Shown: positions 54,673 to 64,000 of the stretch, one piece after another | Layout of the letters: the number at the start of each line of letters is the position of its first letter | Position numbering within the stretch: the stretch's first letter is position 1 | NCBI GenBank assembly: GCA_947503245.1 | Contig: CANNCV010000002.1 | Location: forward strand, 62,001 to 126,000 | Direction of reading: 5' to 3' | Source of the DNA: an uncultured Sphingomonadaceae bacterium | GTDB taxonomy: Bacteria; Pseudomonadota; Alphaproteobacteria; Sphingomonadales; Sphingomonadaceae | DNA: 64,000 nt | The notes under the pieces: generated by a model | Seen by the model: the letters and a program-made list of their open reading frames with translations, nothing else | Databases searched by the model: none | What the model was told of the DNA's origin: nothing | Translations under genes and position numbers: made by a program

Positions 54673-55029
54673 TCAGTCGACCAGCTTGATCAATTTGCGC
54701 TCTAGCGGGGCAAGTACAGCGGACAGATCATGCCCGCGCTTTAATATCTGCCCTTGCTCGCCTTTCAGCGTCCATTGCCCTTGGCGTGCTTGCATGGCGG
54801 GGCATTTTTCTATGCGGTATTCGGGGCGCTCCGAAGCACGGCGATAGGCTGCAAAAATGGCAGTATTTTTTGCAAACTCAATAGCATAATCGCGCCACAT
54901 ACCTGCCGCGACCATACGCCCATAGACATTCATAATGGCCGAGATTTCTTTTCGATCCAAAACGGTTTGATGGGCATATTTTTGTTGCGATGGAAAAAGC
55001 GCAACATTGCTATCCTGCCGTATATCCAT
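54673..55029 (-). CDS. DUF2794 domain protein
   Basis: A 118-residue protein with the DUF2794 features: a basic-helical RKEISAIMNVYGRMVAAGMW stretch, RDYAIEFAKNTAIFAAYRR and YRIEKCPAMQARQGQW, then GQILKRGHDL. The family is alphaproteobacterial and of unknown function. Start ATG 55029 is preferred because a longer open frame to 55074 adds unrelated residues. It is 65 bases downstream of the serine acetyltransferase gene and may be in one transcript. Confidence 0.8.
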   Translation of the reverse strand: MDIRQDSNVALFPSQQKYAHQTVLDRKEISAIMNVYGRMVAAGMWRDYAIEFAKNTAIFAAYRRASERPEYRIEKCPAMQARQGQWTLKGEQGQILKRGHDLSAVLAPLERKLIKLVD

Positions 55030-55093
55030 CACATATTGCACCCAAGACAGAACCGCGATCTGGCATGATACCAATCTAAACGGTCAATACGCA

Positions 55094-55849
55094 TTAGGCT
55101 TTTTTCTGTACCTGCTCGTCATCACTCGCAGATTCACCAGCCGCGCAGCATGGTGCCTCGATCAAAGCTTCTGGTTCGTCAACCACGTGCTCGCTAGCCT
55201 CCATTGCCGCTGCGAGCCGCTTTTGAAGCTGCTCCATCTCACACTTTAATAGTTCCAGCTTTTGCGTCTCAGGGTCATAGACCTCGCTGCATGGCGTTCC
55301 ATATGGAATAAATTCCTTCTGATAATCGTTGGAATCCACAGGAACCTGACGGGCACGTACACCTACCATAGTTGCACCTTCTGGCACATCTTTGGTGACA
55401 ACGGCATTCGCCCCGACACGGGCACGCTCGCCAACAATAATCGGCCCTAAAATCTGCGCTCCAGAGCCCAATATTGCGCCATTAGATATCGTCGGGTGAC
55501 GTTTACCGGCAATACCATTTGCGGGGTTTGTTCCGCCCAATGTGACACATTGATAAATTGTCACATCATCGCCGATTTCGGCCGTCTCACCAATGACGGT
55601 AAATCCATGATCGATAAACAGGTTGCGCCCGATTGTCGCACCGGGATGTATATCGATCGCTGTAAAGAAGCGGCCCAAATGGTTGACCAGACGCGCAAGA
55701 AAGAACAGATCACCGCGAAATAACCAATGGGATATGCGGTGAAAACCAACCGCCCACAGACCGGGATATAGCAGGATTTCCCACTTCGACCGAGGTGCCG
55801 GGTCACGTGATGCAATAGATTCCAAATAATCATTGAGAGCGCTAAACAT
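55094..55849 (-). CDS. cysE: Serine O-acetyltransferase
   Basis: Forms O-acetylserine for cysteine synthesis (251 aa). The N-terminal alpha region (about residues 1-70) is followed by hexapeptide repeats giving a left-handed helix, with GRNLFIDHGFTVIGETAEIGDDVTIYQCVTLGG (key residues Asp and His in IDHGF, then GGT). ATG 55849 is preceded at seven bases by AAGGAGA; a longer frame to 55876 is less likely. A cysteine-rich, acidic C-terminal tail (EAPCC) extends beyond the usual end. Symbol follows the short EpsC/CysE class. Confidence 0.9.
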   Translation of the reverse strand: MFSALNDYLESIASRDPAPRSKWEILLYPGLWAVGFHRISHWLFRGDLFFLARLVNHLGRFFTAIDIHPGATIGRNLFIDHGFTVIGETAEIGDDVTIYQCVTLGGTNPANGIAGKRHPTISNGAILGSGAQILGPIIVGERARVGANAVVTKDVPEGATMVGVRARQVPVDSNDYQKEFIPYGTPCSEVYDPETQKLELLKCEMEQLQKRLAAAMEASEHVVDEPEALIEAPCCAAGESASDDEQVQKKA

Positions 55850-55899
55850 GGGCGTCTCTCCTTTTTCAAATTTCACTTAATGCTAATATAGTTAGAAAT

Positions 55900-57402
55900 T
55901 TACGCTTGGCAATCTAATGAAAGATAGCTTGCAAGTTTCCCGATGCGGCGTTGTACGCTCTCACCCTGCAAATCTTTATCGTCTCCGGTCAATTCCAGTT
56001 TGAGACACGTGCCATCAATGGCGAGCCGCGAACGGCGCAATATCTCTTCGCGCCCGCCGCTCAAACGCTGACCCGCGCGAATGGCTAAACCCCAACCTAT
56101 CGCCATGTCGAGCTCTTCATAAGAACAAAGCCGCTCATGGTTGGTGAAGCGCGAACTGCCGCCACCAAAGCTGGTATAAAGCGATTGCGCCAACATCGCT
56201 CGGCCGGTTGCATCAATGCCAACCCAATTGCCATGCAGCGCGACCTCTAATGCCCGTTCCGCACGGAAATCAGGGTTGGCCTGCCAGCCAATGTCTGACA
56301 AATGGCATGCCGCCAATAATAACCTTTTATAGCCTTTATCTAATGTTGGAAATGCACCCAACAGCCAATCATAAAGCGCTGTACCATCAGAGCCATGGCG
56401 CGATTGATAACGTCCGAAACGGCGCGTCGAGTCCAATAATGGATCGATAGTGCGTGTCGCTTCATCCATATTTTCAAACACCAGACCTTCACGCAAACCA
56501 TAGGAAGACACGACGATATGCGATGGCTGAAACAAAGATGTCACTGCCTGCAACAGCTGCGCTGCGTTAGACAATGTTGCAATTCGCGAACTGGCCAGTC
56601 GGGGAATAGCCCGCAAATCGTCGCGGCTACTGGCGATGACACGATCGACCAGCGGACCGATACGTTCCTTCGCGATATGGTAATTATGAAAGACCGTTAG
56701 CGGATAGCCCGTATCAAACATATCCACGCGCGCCAGTCCACGCCAGCTTCCGCCCACGACATAAAAGGGCAGTTGCTTGTTCATATCGGCCCATTCAGTG
56801 CCAGCGATCAAATCCGCAATATAGGATTGTATCTCTGCCTGCCCTTTGGCGATAAGCTGATCGGACCGCAGCACACCAACGGGAAGAGAGATGGCTCTTT
56901 CTACTTTGCCATTGCTGACGCGCGCCAACTCCAAACTGCCACCGCCCAAATCGCCAACAATGCCATCCGCTTCTATTATGGATGATAAAACGCCAGCCGC
57001 GGCGCTTTGTGCCTCCTCTGCCCCGCTCAATACCCGCATCTCAAAGCCGATTTCAGCAACTTTCGCTACAAATTCCGGCCCATTGCTTGCATCACGCACA
57101 GCTGCGGTGGCAACACAGATAACTTCACTCACCCCATAGCTGCTGAGCAGACGCGAAAAGCGGCGTATTGCCGTCAGCCCGCGCTCCATCGATTCAGCCT
57201 GCATTGCCCCGGTTTCAGCAAGCCCGGTCCCCAGACCCGCCATCACCTTTTCATTGAAAATCAACGCAGGGTTACGCCTTGGCCCAGCAAACACCACCAA
57301 ACGGATGGAGTTGGAACCAACATCTATAACCGCGATGCTATGGCTGCGTTTTTCAACCGGCTTGCGTTTTTTGCGAAACAGAAAGGAAACAGGATCAGTC
57401 AT
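55900..57402 (-). CDS. ppx: Exopolyphosphatase / guanosine pentaphosphatase family protein
   Basis: Ppx/GppA family enzyme (500 aa) degrading polyphosphate or pppGpp. The ASKHA-fold signatures VIDVGSNSIRLVVF (residues about 25-38), ICVATAAVRDASN and GDLGGGSLELARV are present, and a C-terminal HD-like region (LLLAACHLSDIGW) follows. It overlaps ppk by eight bases and is the last gene of the DUF2066-hdaA-ppk-ppx run. Which substrate dominates cannot be told by eye. Confidence 0.93.
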   Translation of the reverse strand: MTDPVSFLFRKKRKPVEKRSHSIAVIDVGSNSIRLVVFAGPRRNPALIFNEKVMAGLGTGLAETGAMQAESMERGLTAIRRFSRLLSSYGVSEVICVATAAVRDASNGPEFVAKVAEIGFEMRVLSGAEEAQSAAAGVLSSIIEADGIVGDLGGGSLELARVSNGKVERAISLPVGVLRSDQLIAKGQAEIQSYIADLIAGTEWADMNKQLPFYVVGGSWRGLARVDMFDTGYPLTVFHNYHIAKERIGPLVDRVIASSRDDLRAIPRLASSRIATLSNAAQLLQAVTSLFQPSHIVVSSYGLREGLVFENMDEATRTIDPLLDSTRRFGRYQSRHGSDGTALYDWLLGAFPTLDKGYKRLLLAACHLSDIGWQANPDFRAERALEVALHGNWVGIDATGRAMLAQSLYTSFGGGSSRFTNHERLCSYEELDMAIGWGLAIRAGQRLSGGREEILRRSRLAIDGTCLKLELTGDDKDLQGESVQRRIGKLASYLSLDCQA

Positions 57403-59572
57403 CGATGCGGACAGGTCTTTTCAGGCTTAACTTCGGCACACCATCACCCTGCAAAGCAGCACCGCGACCTGAAAGCGATGGATTGGTCATAAAATAACGA
57501 TGCAGGTTAAACGGCTTATCGCCCGACTGAACCCGTACATATTTGCCATCGCTGTTAAGCTCCCAGCTTTGCTGATTATCCAGCAGATTGGCGACTAGCA
57601 CCTGTTGCAAAATCTGATCATGCACCGTCGAATTTTCTATCGGCAACATATATTCAACCCGGCGGTCAAAATTGCGCGGCATCCAGTCTGCGGAACTGAT
57701 ATAAAGCTGTGCCTGACGGTTCGGCAGCTGCTTGCCATTACCAAATGCCCATATCCGGCTATGTTCCAGGAACCGGCCGATTACAGAGCGCACTCTGATA
57801 TTATCAGACATGCCAGGGATTTGCGGTTTCAAACAGCATATGCCTCTGATGATAAGCTCTATCTGAACACCGGCATTGCTCGCCGTGTAAAGTTTCTCGA
57901 TAATCATCGGGTCGACCAATGAGTTCATCTTCGCCCATATTGCGCCTGATTTACCCGCACGCGCATTGTCGATTTCCTGATCGATCAATTCCATCAAACG
58001 TGCGCGCATATCGCGCGGTGACATGGTGAGCAGCTCAAACTTCTCTGGTTCAACATAGCCAGTGATATAATTGAACAGCTGCGCTGCATCACGGCCAGCG
58101 CGCGGGTCAGCAGTAAAGAAGCTAATATCTGTGTAGATTTTGGCCGTTATCGGATGGTAATTGCCTGTGCCGAAATGGCAATATGTCCTATATCCCTCTG
58201 CCTCGCGGCGCACGACCATGGAAATCTTGGCATGGGTTTTCCACTCTATAAAGCCATAAACCACCTGCACACCGGCCCGTTCCAGCGCGCTGGCCCAGAG
58301 CAGATTCTGTTCTTCATCAAAGCGAGCTTTCAATTCAACAACAGCGGTCACAGATTTTCCTGCTTCAGCAGCGTCGATCAACGCTTTGATAACGGCAGAT
58401 TGCTTGCCCGCACGATACAATGTTTGCTTGATAGCGATGACATCCGGATCGGCAGCGGCCTGTTGCAGGAATTCGATCACCACCTCAAAACTTTCATAAG
58501 GGTGGTGGACCACGATATCTTTGCTGCGAATAGCCGCAAAGCAATCTCCGCCATGATCCCTGATACGTTCGGGAAAACGTGGGGAATAGGCCGGGAATTT
58601 TAGATCAGGCCTGTCCTCATCAACAATTTCGCTCAAACTGCCTATGCCGATAAAGCCATCAATAATGGACTTGATAGCGCCGGGCGCCAGCAAAACATCA
58701 TCAAGGTCGCGGCCAATTTCCGGGTCCAGATCGGCAGATACTTCCAACCGGATAACCTGACCGCGCCGGCGTCTTTTGATCGCGCTGCGGAAATAGCGCA
58801 CCAAATCTTCGGCTTCTTCCTCAACCTCAATATCGCTATCGCGGATGATGCGAAACAGTCCTGCATTGAGCATATCATAGCCGGGAAATAATTTGCCCGA
58901 AAAGCCAGTGATAACACTTTCCAGGGAGATATAGATTGCCTCATCACCCGGAATACGGATTAAGCGCGGCATTGTTGGCGGCAACATGATAAGCTCGCGC
59001 ACGGCATGACCATCAGAGGCGCGGCGCAAATTGATAATAAGGCTGATGCCCTTATTCGGAATGAAGGGGAATGGATGTGCCGGGTCAAGCGCCTGCGGCG
59101 TTAATACTGGGAAAATCTGTGTGGTGAAATGATTGTCCAGCCATGCGAAAGCCTCTGCCGACAAGTCATTGACAGTCTTTACGCAGATCCCACTCTCAGA
59201 GAGTTTTTCGCGCAATTCTTGCCAGACATTTTGCTGCTCGGCAGTCAGTTCCGCAACGCGTTTTTCGATCGCCACAAGTTGCTGTAATGGCGTGCGGCCA
59301 TCTGCTGAACGCTCCTCAACGCCCTGCCCCAATTGGCCGACAAGACCGGCAACCCGCACCATATAAAACTCATCCAGATTATCACCAGATATAGAGAGGA
59401 AGCGCAGCCGTTCCAACAAAGGGTGTGCACCATTTTGCGCTTCTTGCAAAACACGCTCATTAAAGCCCAGCCAGCTTAGCTCTCTATTATTATAGCGTTT
59501 AGATGCTTCTTCATCAAAGCCATCCATCCTGTCTACACCGCCAACAGACGGAACATTGTCATCGTGAATCAT
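57395..59572 (-). CDS. ppk: Polyphosphate kinase 1
   Basis: Polymerises the gamma-phosphate of ATP into polyphosphate (725 aa). The N-terminal RELSWLGFNERVLQEA, the active-site histidine region YCHFGTGNYHPITAKIYTD and the second catalytic segment EWKTHAKISMVVRRE, plus SSADWMPRNFDRRVE near the C-terminus, identify PPK1. Its start overlaps the hdaA stop by four bases. A role in phosphate storage fits the nearby pst/pho genes. Confidence 0.96.
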   Translation of the reverse strand: MIHDDNVPSVGGVDRMDGFDEEASKRYNNRELSWLGFNERVLQEAQNGAHPLLERLRFLSISGDNLDEFYMVRVAGLVGQLGQGVEERSADGRTPLQQLVAIEKRVAELTAEQQNVWQELREKLSESGICVKTVNDLSAEAFAWLDNHFTTQIFPVLTPQALDPAHPFPFIPNKGISLIINLRRASDGHAVRELIMLPPTMPRLIRIPGDEAIYISLESVITGFSGKLFPGYDMLNAGLFRIIRDSDIEVEEEAEDLVRYFRSAIKRRRRGQVIRLEVSADLDPEIGRDLDDVLLAPGAIKSIIDGFIGIGSLSEIVDEDRPDLKFPAYSPRFPERIRDHGGDCFAAIRSKDIVVHHPYESFEVVIEFLQQAAADPDVIAIKQTLYRAGKQSAVIKALIDAAEAGKSVTAVVELKARFDEEQNLLWASALERAGVQVVYGFIEWKTHAKISMVVRREAEGYRTYCHFGTGNYHPITAKIYTDISFFTADPRAGRDAAQLFNYITGYVEPEKFELLTMSPRDMRARLMELIDQEIDNARAGKSGAIWAKMNSLVDPMIIEKLYTASNAGVQIELIIRGICCLKPQIPGMSDNIRVRSVIGRFLEHSRIWAFGNGKQLPNRQAQLYISSADWMPRNFDRRVEYMLPIENSTVHDQILQQVLVANLLDNQQSWELNSDGKYVRVQSGDKPFNLHRYFMTNPSLSGRGAALQGDGVPKLSLKRPVRIDD

Positions 59573-60177
59573 GCGGCTCCATCCTCATGGTGCGTATATT
59601 GATCTATCAATTCGCCGATCACTTTAATGCCAATCGGCTTTTGATTGGCCAATGCCCAGACATTCAGCGCTTCGACGAGCCACATGATCCCGGCATAGCT
59701 GCGCTGGCATCTCATCGTTACAAAATCGGCCATACGTTCCGTCACACTCAGCCCGCTTTGATAGCATAATTTCAGGAAAAGCGCGGTGACCATTTCTTCA
59801 TCTGGCGGTGCAATTGCTATATTTTGCGATGCCTTGAGGCGCGATTTCAGATCGGGCAATTCTATATCGTCAAAACCGCAACCAGCGCTGAATGAAAGCA
59901 GTATCGGCTTCCCCGATTGCTGCGCACTATTCCACATATGGAAGACATCGGCTTCATCTTTCTGATCCAGATCATCAACAAAGATGCCGCCGGACATTTG
60001 CATAAAGACATTGCCCATCACTGTCTTGCCGGACTTTTCTGGCCCTTGAATAACCGCACTACGATAAGGCCAATGCTGCCAGTTTTGCAGCATATCAGAA
60101 GCCTCTTTATTGCACGGTGTTACAATAAAATCATCAGAAGCCAATTGTGTAGAAAAAGGGAGCGGGATCTGTCCCAT
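59569..60177 (-). CDS. hdaA: DnaA-related regulatory protein (HdaA-like)
   Basis: A 202-residue AAA+ protein resembling the ATPase domain of DnaA, as in Hda/HdaA, which promotes hydrolysis of DnaA-ATP after initiation. The N-terminal GQIPLPF (residues 2-8) is a sliding-clamp-binding motif. The P-loop is GPEKSGKT (45-52), the Walker B-like IFVDDLDQKDE follows and the sensor/arginine region is SRLKASQNIAI. Overlaps ppk by four bases. It lies six bases after the DUF2066 gene. Confidence 0.88.
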   Translation of the reverse strand: MGQIPLPFSTQLASDDFIVTPCNKEASDMLQNWQHWPYRSAVIQGPEKSGKTVMGNVFMQMSGGIFVDDLDQKDEADVFHMWNSAQQSGKPILLSFSAGCGFDDIELPDLKSRLKASQNIAIAPPDEEMVTALFLKLCYQSGLSVTERMADFVTMRCQRSYAGIMWLVEALNVWALANQKPIGIKVIGELIDQYTHHEDGAA

Positions 60178-60183
60178 ACAGCC

Positions 60184-61440
60184 TTATTGGCCTCCCCCAC
60201 GTGATATCCGCAGGACATTGCCAGATTGTTGCACTTGCCATCCTCGCGATTCCAACGCTGCCTTTAGCTGATCCGCCGAGCCACTAAACGCTACATTCAT
60301 GACCGAGGTTCCGCCAAGTGCAAGACTGGACGTGCTGGCCGAGGCAACACCTGAAATGCCGCGAACCGAGCCCTCTGCAGACGATACAGCCGCAACGTCC
60401 GGCGTGGCATATTGCACACTAAAGCTGTTTACAGATGGCTGGACAGGTGCCGCTGGCGCATCATCGCCCCCACTGCCGGAGAGATCATCGCCATCATCGG
60501 TTTCAATCTCTTCTTCCAGTACTTCTTCTTCCAACTCTTCTTCATCAGTTCCATCATCGATGATTAGAGATGTGTCAGGACGCAACGCCCCACGCGCAAG
60601 AGCTTCACGGTAAATAGCGTCCATACGTTCAACGCCGCTGACCAGCATTTCATCAAGCGCTTCGCCATTCGCGGCGGTCAGTTCAAAACTGCCAAGTTTC
60701 TTGCGATCCGGCCCAAACATTGCCGTGAAATAACCACGCACAGGCCCATTAGGATATTGCCGCTGCAAACGCACAATCGGCACCAGAACATCTGCCGCAC
60801 CGAAATTGTCCAGAATAAGCCGCCACCAATTGCGATCGCGCCGTCCGGTCTGACCAGCGGTGAGCAATAATGATTCAGAGCCTGCACCGCTTGGGCGGAC
60901 ATAATCAATGCTGCTATCTGCTGTGCGGAAATTGGCCCATGCTCTTTGCCATGGTGTCCGGCTTTCAAAGACCTGCTCACTGCCGCCGCTAATAAATACG
61001 GGGATGACCAGCATGGGTGCAGAGCGCAAACGCACGCCGCGTATTCCCAAAATCTGGCCTGTCCGCGCACGGTCAAACAAAATACCCAATGTCGCGACAT
61101 AACGGCGCGGGCCGATTTGCTCTTGTTCGATCACAACACCGGATACGATGTTGTTCAACCGGCTATCGCTCAGCGCCGGGGCTGCGCCATTGCGATTGGT
61201 AGAGCGCCACAATTCGGCCCAACCGCGCCTTTGCGCCAGTTGCCAGCCTTTGCGCCGTGCTTCTTCAGCGCTCGTTCCAGTAATATTAACCTTGATACCC
61301 GAAACTTCAAAATCGCCGCTGCTGTTAATAGGGCTGATGCCGCGTTCGCTCTCAATCTGGGAATAGCCCGAACCAGACAAGCCAAGCATGGCCGCCAAGG
61401 CGACAATCATGGCAATTGGGTAAAGAGTATTACGAATCAT
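60184..61440 (-). CDS. DUF2066 domain exported protein
   Basis: A 418-residue protein matching DUF2066. It has an N-terminal signal-like hydrophobic segment (YPIAMIVALAAMLGLSGSGYS) and a middle region that includes IGPRRYVATLGILFD. An acidic, low-complexity stretch (EEELEEEVLEEEIE) lies before a short C-terminal domain. Of two tandem ATGs, 61440 is better spaced from the AGGA (complement 61446-61449). The function is unknown. It is the first gene of the hdaA-ppk-ppx run and divergent from purM. Confidence 0.85.
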   Translation of the reverse strand: MIRNTLYPIAMIVALAAMLGLSGSGYSQIESERGISPINSSGDFEVSGIKVNITGTSAEEARRKGWQLAQRRGWAELWRSTNRNGAAPALSDSRLNNIVSGVVIEQEQIGPRRYVATLGILFDRARTGQILGIRGVRLRSAPMLVIPVFISGGSEQVFESRTPWQRAWANFRTADSSIDYVRPSGAGSESLLLTAGQTGRRDRNWWRLILDNFGAADVLVPIVRLQRQYPNGPVRGYFTAMFGPDRKKLGSFELTAANGEALDEMLVSGVERMDAIYREALARGALRPDTSLIIDDGTDEEELEEEVLEEEIETDDGDDLSGSGGDDAPAAPVQPSVNSFSVQYATPDVAAVSSAEGSVRGISGVASASTSSLALGGTSVMNVAFSGSADQLKAALESRGWQVQQSGNVLRISRGGGQ

Positions 61441-61553
61441 CATATTCCTGTCGCCAGCTTTCGCGCAAATTACAGCATTTTTCCACCGGGAAAACACAAT
61501 AGCATGCCAATAGCCGTTGGTTTATCGTGATAAAAGCGTTAGGCGCAGAAACC

Positions 61554-62669
61554 ATGAACAGCAAGAGCGATAGCGATCAACCTGCAAATCCATATAGCTA
61601 TGAAGCGGCAGGTGTTTCCATTGAACGGGGCAATGCACTGGTCCGCGCGATTGGGCCATTGGCCCGCTCGACCGCGCGTGCAGGGGCAGATGCTGACTTA
61701 GGCGGCTTTGGCGGGCTGTTTGATCTGAAGGCCGCTGGTTTTACTGACCCCATTTTGGTGGCCGCGAATGATGGTGTTGGCACAAAAGTAAAATTGGCTA
61801 TCGAATATAATCGTCATGCTGGGATCGGCATCGACTTAGTGGCCATGTGCGTCAATGATCTGATCGTTCAGGGTGCGGAGCCATTATTCTTTCTCGATTA
61901 TTTCGCCAGCGCAAAACTTGACAATGCCGTGGCGGAACAAGTTGTCGCCAGCATTGCAGAAGGGTGCAAACAGGCAGGCTGCGCCCTAATAGGCGGCGAA
62001 ACGGCAGAGATGCCCGGAATGTATGCCGATGGTGATTATGATCTTGCAGGCTTTTGCGTCGGCGCAGCTGAACGCGGTTCGCTTATCAACGGGTCAACCA
62101 TTGCACCGGGCGATATTATTTTGGGCTTGTCCTCATCCGGCGTTCATTCCAACGGCTTTTCGCTGGTCCGCAAATTGGCAGAGGATAAGGGGTGGAAACT
62201 GCAACGCCCTGCCCTGTTTGACCATGAGAAATTGCTGATCGATGCCTTATTAGAGCCGACACGCATCTATGTTGCATCATTAATGCCGCTTTTGCGCGGT
62301 GGTACCATAAAGGGTCTGGCCCATATTACTGGCGGCGGCCTGCTGGAGAATATTCCGCGCATATTGCCTGATAATGTGCATGCACAGGTTGATGCCGATA
62401 GCTGGTCATTGCCGCGCCTGATGGCGTTTTTGCAGGCAGAAGGGCAGATTGAGCCTATGGAAATGGCCCGCACGTTCAATTGCGGCATTGGCATGGCCAT
62501 TGTCGTCGCGCCCGATAATGCAGTCGCAACCATCGCTGCTCTGCAAGAGGTTGGCGAAACCGTCCATCAAATCGGTGTGATTGAAGAAGGCGCAAAAGGG
62601 TGCACCGTTAGCAGCGCCTCCGGCGGTTGGAGCGCCCGCGAACCATGGAGCAGCACGCATAATGGCTAA
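61554..62669 (+). CDS. purM: Phosphoribosylformylglycinamidine cyclo-ligase
   Basis: AIR synthetase (371 aa). The glycine-rich [40 protein letters not shown] and [11 protein letters not shown] motifs are all present in order, with [17 protein letters not shown] later. I chose ATG 61554 because it precedes a short unconserved stretch ahead of [12 protein letters not shown]; an in-frame start at 61527 is possible. Its stop lies inside the purN start region (8-nt overlap), coupling the two genes. Confidence 0.96.
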   Translation: MNSKSDSDQPANPYSYEAAGVSIERGNALVRAIGPLARSTARAGADADLGGFGGLFDLKAAGFTDPILVAANDGVGTKVKLAIEYNRHAGIGIDLVAMCVNDLIVQGAEPLFFLDYFASAKLDNAVAEQVVASIAEGCKQAGCALIGGETAEMPGMYADGDYDLAGFCVGAAERGSLINGSTIAPGDIILGLSSSGVHSNGFSLVRKLAEDKGWKLQRPALFDHEKLLIDALLEPTRIYVASLMPLLRGGTIKGLAHITGGGLLENIPRILPDNVHAQVDADSWSLPRLMAFLQAEGQIEPMEMARTFNCGIGMAIVVAPDNAVATIAALQEVGETVHQIGVIEEGAKGCTVSSASGGWSAREPWSSTHNG

Positions 62670-63624
62670 AGCCCGTGTCGCTGTCATGATCTCCGGAACG
62701 GGCAGCAATATGGCCGCCCTTTTGTTCGCGTCAAAACGTGAAGGTTGCCCTTATGAAATTGTGCTGGTGGCCAGCAACAACCCTGATGCGCCGGGGCTTA
62801 ATATTGCTGCGGCAGAAGGCATAGCAACCTTCGCCCGGTCCCACAAAAATATGCCGCGTGAAGACCATGATGCGCTGATGCATGCAGCATTGGTTGAGGC
62901 AAAGACAGACTATGTTGCGCTGGCCGGCTATATGCGCGTCTTGAGCGACGAATTTGTGAACAAATGGCAGGACCGGATGCTCAATATTCACCCCAGCCTG
63001 TTGCCCAAATATAAAGGGCTGAATACGCACCAACGCGCCATAGATGCGGGCGATAGCCATGGCGGGGCTTCGGTACATCTGGTCACGCCTGAATTGGACG
63101 ACGGGCCGGTATTGGGGCAGATAAAGGTCGCCATATTGCCCAGTGACAATGCCGCAGCATTAGAAAGCAGCGTGCGCTATGCAGAGCACCAGCTTTACCC
63201 GCACATATTGGCCGAATATACGGGCCGCGAACACGATGCAGATTGGCTGTTACAAAAAGCTGATAGCCTCGCGCTCGCTCTGCCGCAAACCCATGCCCGG
63301 CCAAGCCATGGTTCGCCGGGCTGGCGCGTTGGCAGTGAAAAAACAGGCAAATATTTTGCGCATTTCAGCACCCAGCATCATGGCAGCGATGCCATTGGCA
63401 TCTTGGTCAAAACGAGCGGAGCGGATGAGCTGGAAACGTTGTGCGAAGAGCAGCCCGACATTTATTGGAAACCCGCTTATTACGGCGCATCGGGCTGGAT
63501 AGGCCTGCGCCTAAACCGCGGCGGCGTTGACTGGGACCATGTCAGCGAGTGGCTGGAGCGCAGCTGGCGCAGTGTCGCCCCCAAAAGCCTAACCAAGCTA
63601 ATGGATGCAGCGGACGCTTTCTGA
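62662..63624 (+). CDS. purN: PurN glycinamide ribonucleotide formyltransferase fused to a MmcQ/YjbR domain
   Basis: A 320-residue protein. The first roughly 190 residues are PurN, with SGTGSNM near the start, the catalytic Asn108/His110 in NIHPSLLP and the Asp in ELDDGPV. PurN usually ends near residue 210; here it stops short after [16 protein letters not shown]. Residues about 192-320 match the MmcQ/YjbR domain ([32 protein letters not shown] and [14 protein letters not shown]). ATG 62662 overlaps purM by eight bases. The frame runs unbroken, so this reads as a genuine fusion. The YjbR role is unknown. Confidence 0.9.
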   Translation: MAKARVAVMISGTGSNMAALLFASKREGCPYEIVLVASNNPDAPGLNIAAAEGIATFARSHKNMPREDHDALMHAALVEAKTDYVALAGYMRVLSDEFVNKWQDRMLNIHPSLLPKYKGLNTHQRAIDAGDSHGGASVHLVTPELDDGPVLGQIKVAILPSDNAAALESSVRYAEHQLYPHILAEYTGREHDADWLLQKADSLALALPQTHARPSHGSPGWRVGSEKTGKYFAHFSTQHHGSDAIGILVKTSGADELETLCEEQPDIYWKPAYYGASGWIGLRLNRGGVDWDHVSEWLERSWRSVAPKSLTKLMDAADAF

Positions 63625-63626
63625 AA

Positions 63627-63664
63627 CAAAAAAGGCGCCCCGTTTGCACGAGACGCCCTTTTTA
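63627..63664. terminator. Bidirectional intrinsic terminator between purN and ndk
   Basis: AAAAAAGGCG and CGCCCTTTTT flank an imperfect hairpin: GGCG pairs with CGCC and CGT with ACG around TTGC. A-run and T-run flanks serve both converging genes. Confidence 0.7.
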
Positions 63665-63688
63665 AAAGAATTCAATGAACCACTGGAA

Positions 63689-64000
63689 CTAGCCAACAAT
63701 CTCATCATTATTGAAGAAAAACGCGATTTCTATTGCCGCATTTTCCTCGCTGTCTGAACCATGTACGGTGTTTTCACCAATAGACAGAGCGTGTGTTTTG
63801 CGGATGGTGCCTTCATCGGCATCTGCTGGATTGGTTGCGCCCATGATATCACGGTTGCGGGTCACAGCGTCTTCGCCTTCAAGAACCTGAACGACAACAG
63901 GCTCGCTCATCATAAAATCAACAAGCTCACCGAAAAAAGGGCGCTCTTTATGCACTGCGTAAAAGCCTTCGGCCTGTTCACGGCTCATATGAATACGCTT
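63689..64000 (-). CDS. ndk: Nucleoside diphosphate kinase, 5' end beyond window
   Basis: C-terminal roughly 104 residues of NDK, which balances NTP pools by phosphotransfer. The frame continues past the window edge through [19 protein letters not shown], so the methionine at 63988 is internal and about 35-40 N-terminal residues lie outside. The active-site histidine is in [14 protein letters not shown] and the [11 protein letters not shown]-like segment is [13 protein letters not shown]. It converges on purN across an intrinsic terminator. Confidence 0.96.
   Translation of the reverse strand, partial: KRIHMSREQAEGFYAVHKERPFFGELVDFMMSEPVVVQVLEGEDAVTRNRDIMGATNPADADEGTIRKTHALSIGENTVHGSDSEENAAIEIAFFFNNDEIVG

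Overview
The window looks like a chromosomal segment of an alphaproteobacterium, most probably a sphingomonad (Sphingomonadales; the moderate GC suggests something like Sphingorhabdus, Parasphingorhabdus or Sphingopyxis). The reasons are a CcrM-type GANTC methylase beside rnhB, split PntAA/PntAB/PntB transhydrogenase with an aa3 oxidase subunit IV microgene in front, HdaA, DUF2794, PstA with a DUF3333-type N-terminus, and an HPr-rel-A cassette. The taxonomic call is inference from gene content. No tRNA, rRNA, CRISPR array, prophage or insertion sequence was recognised. The segment is mostly core genome.

Layout. 1-5.3 kb: truncated DMT transporter, secreted amidohydrolase, acyl-CoA ligase, DUF938 methyltransferase and an ICMT-like membrane methyltransferase. 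5.3-10.15 kb: glycine cleavage operon gcvT-gcvH-gcvPA-gcvPB (minus strand) behind a tandem glycine riboswitch and an FNR-like dyad. 10.3-15.24 kb: minus-strand run of aa3 subunit IV, pntAA, pntAB, pntB, an Asp/Glu racemase-like gene and dgt. 15.5-17.1 kb: an NtrC-like regulator with an altered GAFTGA loop and a 61-bp hairpin repeat array. 17.1-20.2 kb: rnhB, ccrM, folP, with GANTC sites and a CtrA-like site before ccrM. 20.3-29.2 kb: lipoprotein sugar dehydrogenase, DUF1499, DUF1285-Nudix-CCA nucleotidyltransferase chain, a GGDEF/EAL protein with GGNEF, and parC. 29.3-36 kb: DUF4349 lipoprotein, an NTF2-like protein, purC, a periplasmic M16 peptidase, a 49-residue membrane protein, and purS-purQ. 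36-43 kb: membrane GGDEF/EAL protein, GFA protein, glmS, a VapBC-type module, a small tyrosine phosphatase and glmU. 43.2-45.9 kb: HPr-rel-A cassette (nucleotidyltransferase, HprK-like kinase, PqqD-like protein, exported protein). 46.1-53.6 kb: phoR-pstSCAB-phoU-phoB. 53.7-55.9 kb: SDR, DUF2794 and serine acetyltransferase. 55.9-61.4 kb: DUF2066-hdaA-ppk-ppx. 61.5-64 kb: purM, purN (fused to a YjbR domain) and the end of ndk.

Themes. Phosphate handling (phoR/pst/phoU/phoB, ppk/ppx), purine synthesis (purC, purS, purQ, purM, purN), one-carbon metabolism (gcv, folP, purN) and amino-sugar precursor synthesis (glmS, glmU) sit close together.

The strongest leads for new biology are the HprK-like kinase/PqqD/nucleotidyltransferase cassette with its exported neighbour, a toxin-antitoxin module with a near-leaderless, palindrome-covered promoter between glmU and glmS, and a perfect hairpin that encloses the start codon of a c-di-GMP enzyme. 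The possible FNR site next to the glycine riboswitch and several proteins with changed key residues or domain fusions follow. All gene calls come from reading the translated sequence and remembered family signatures; no database search was run.
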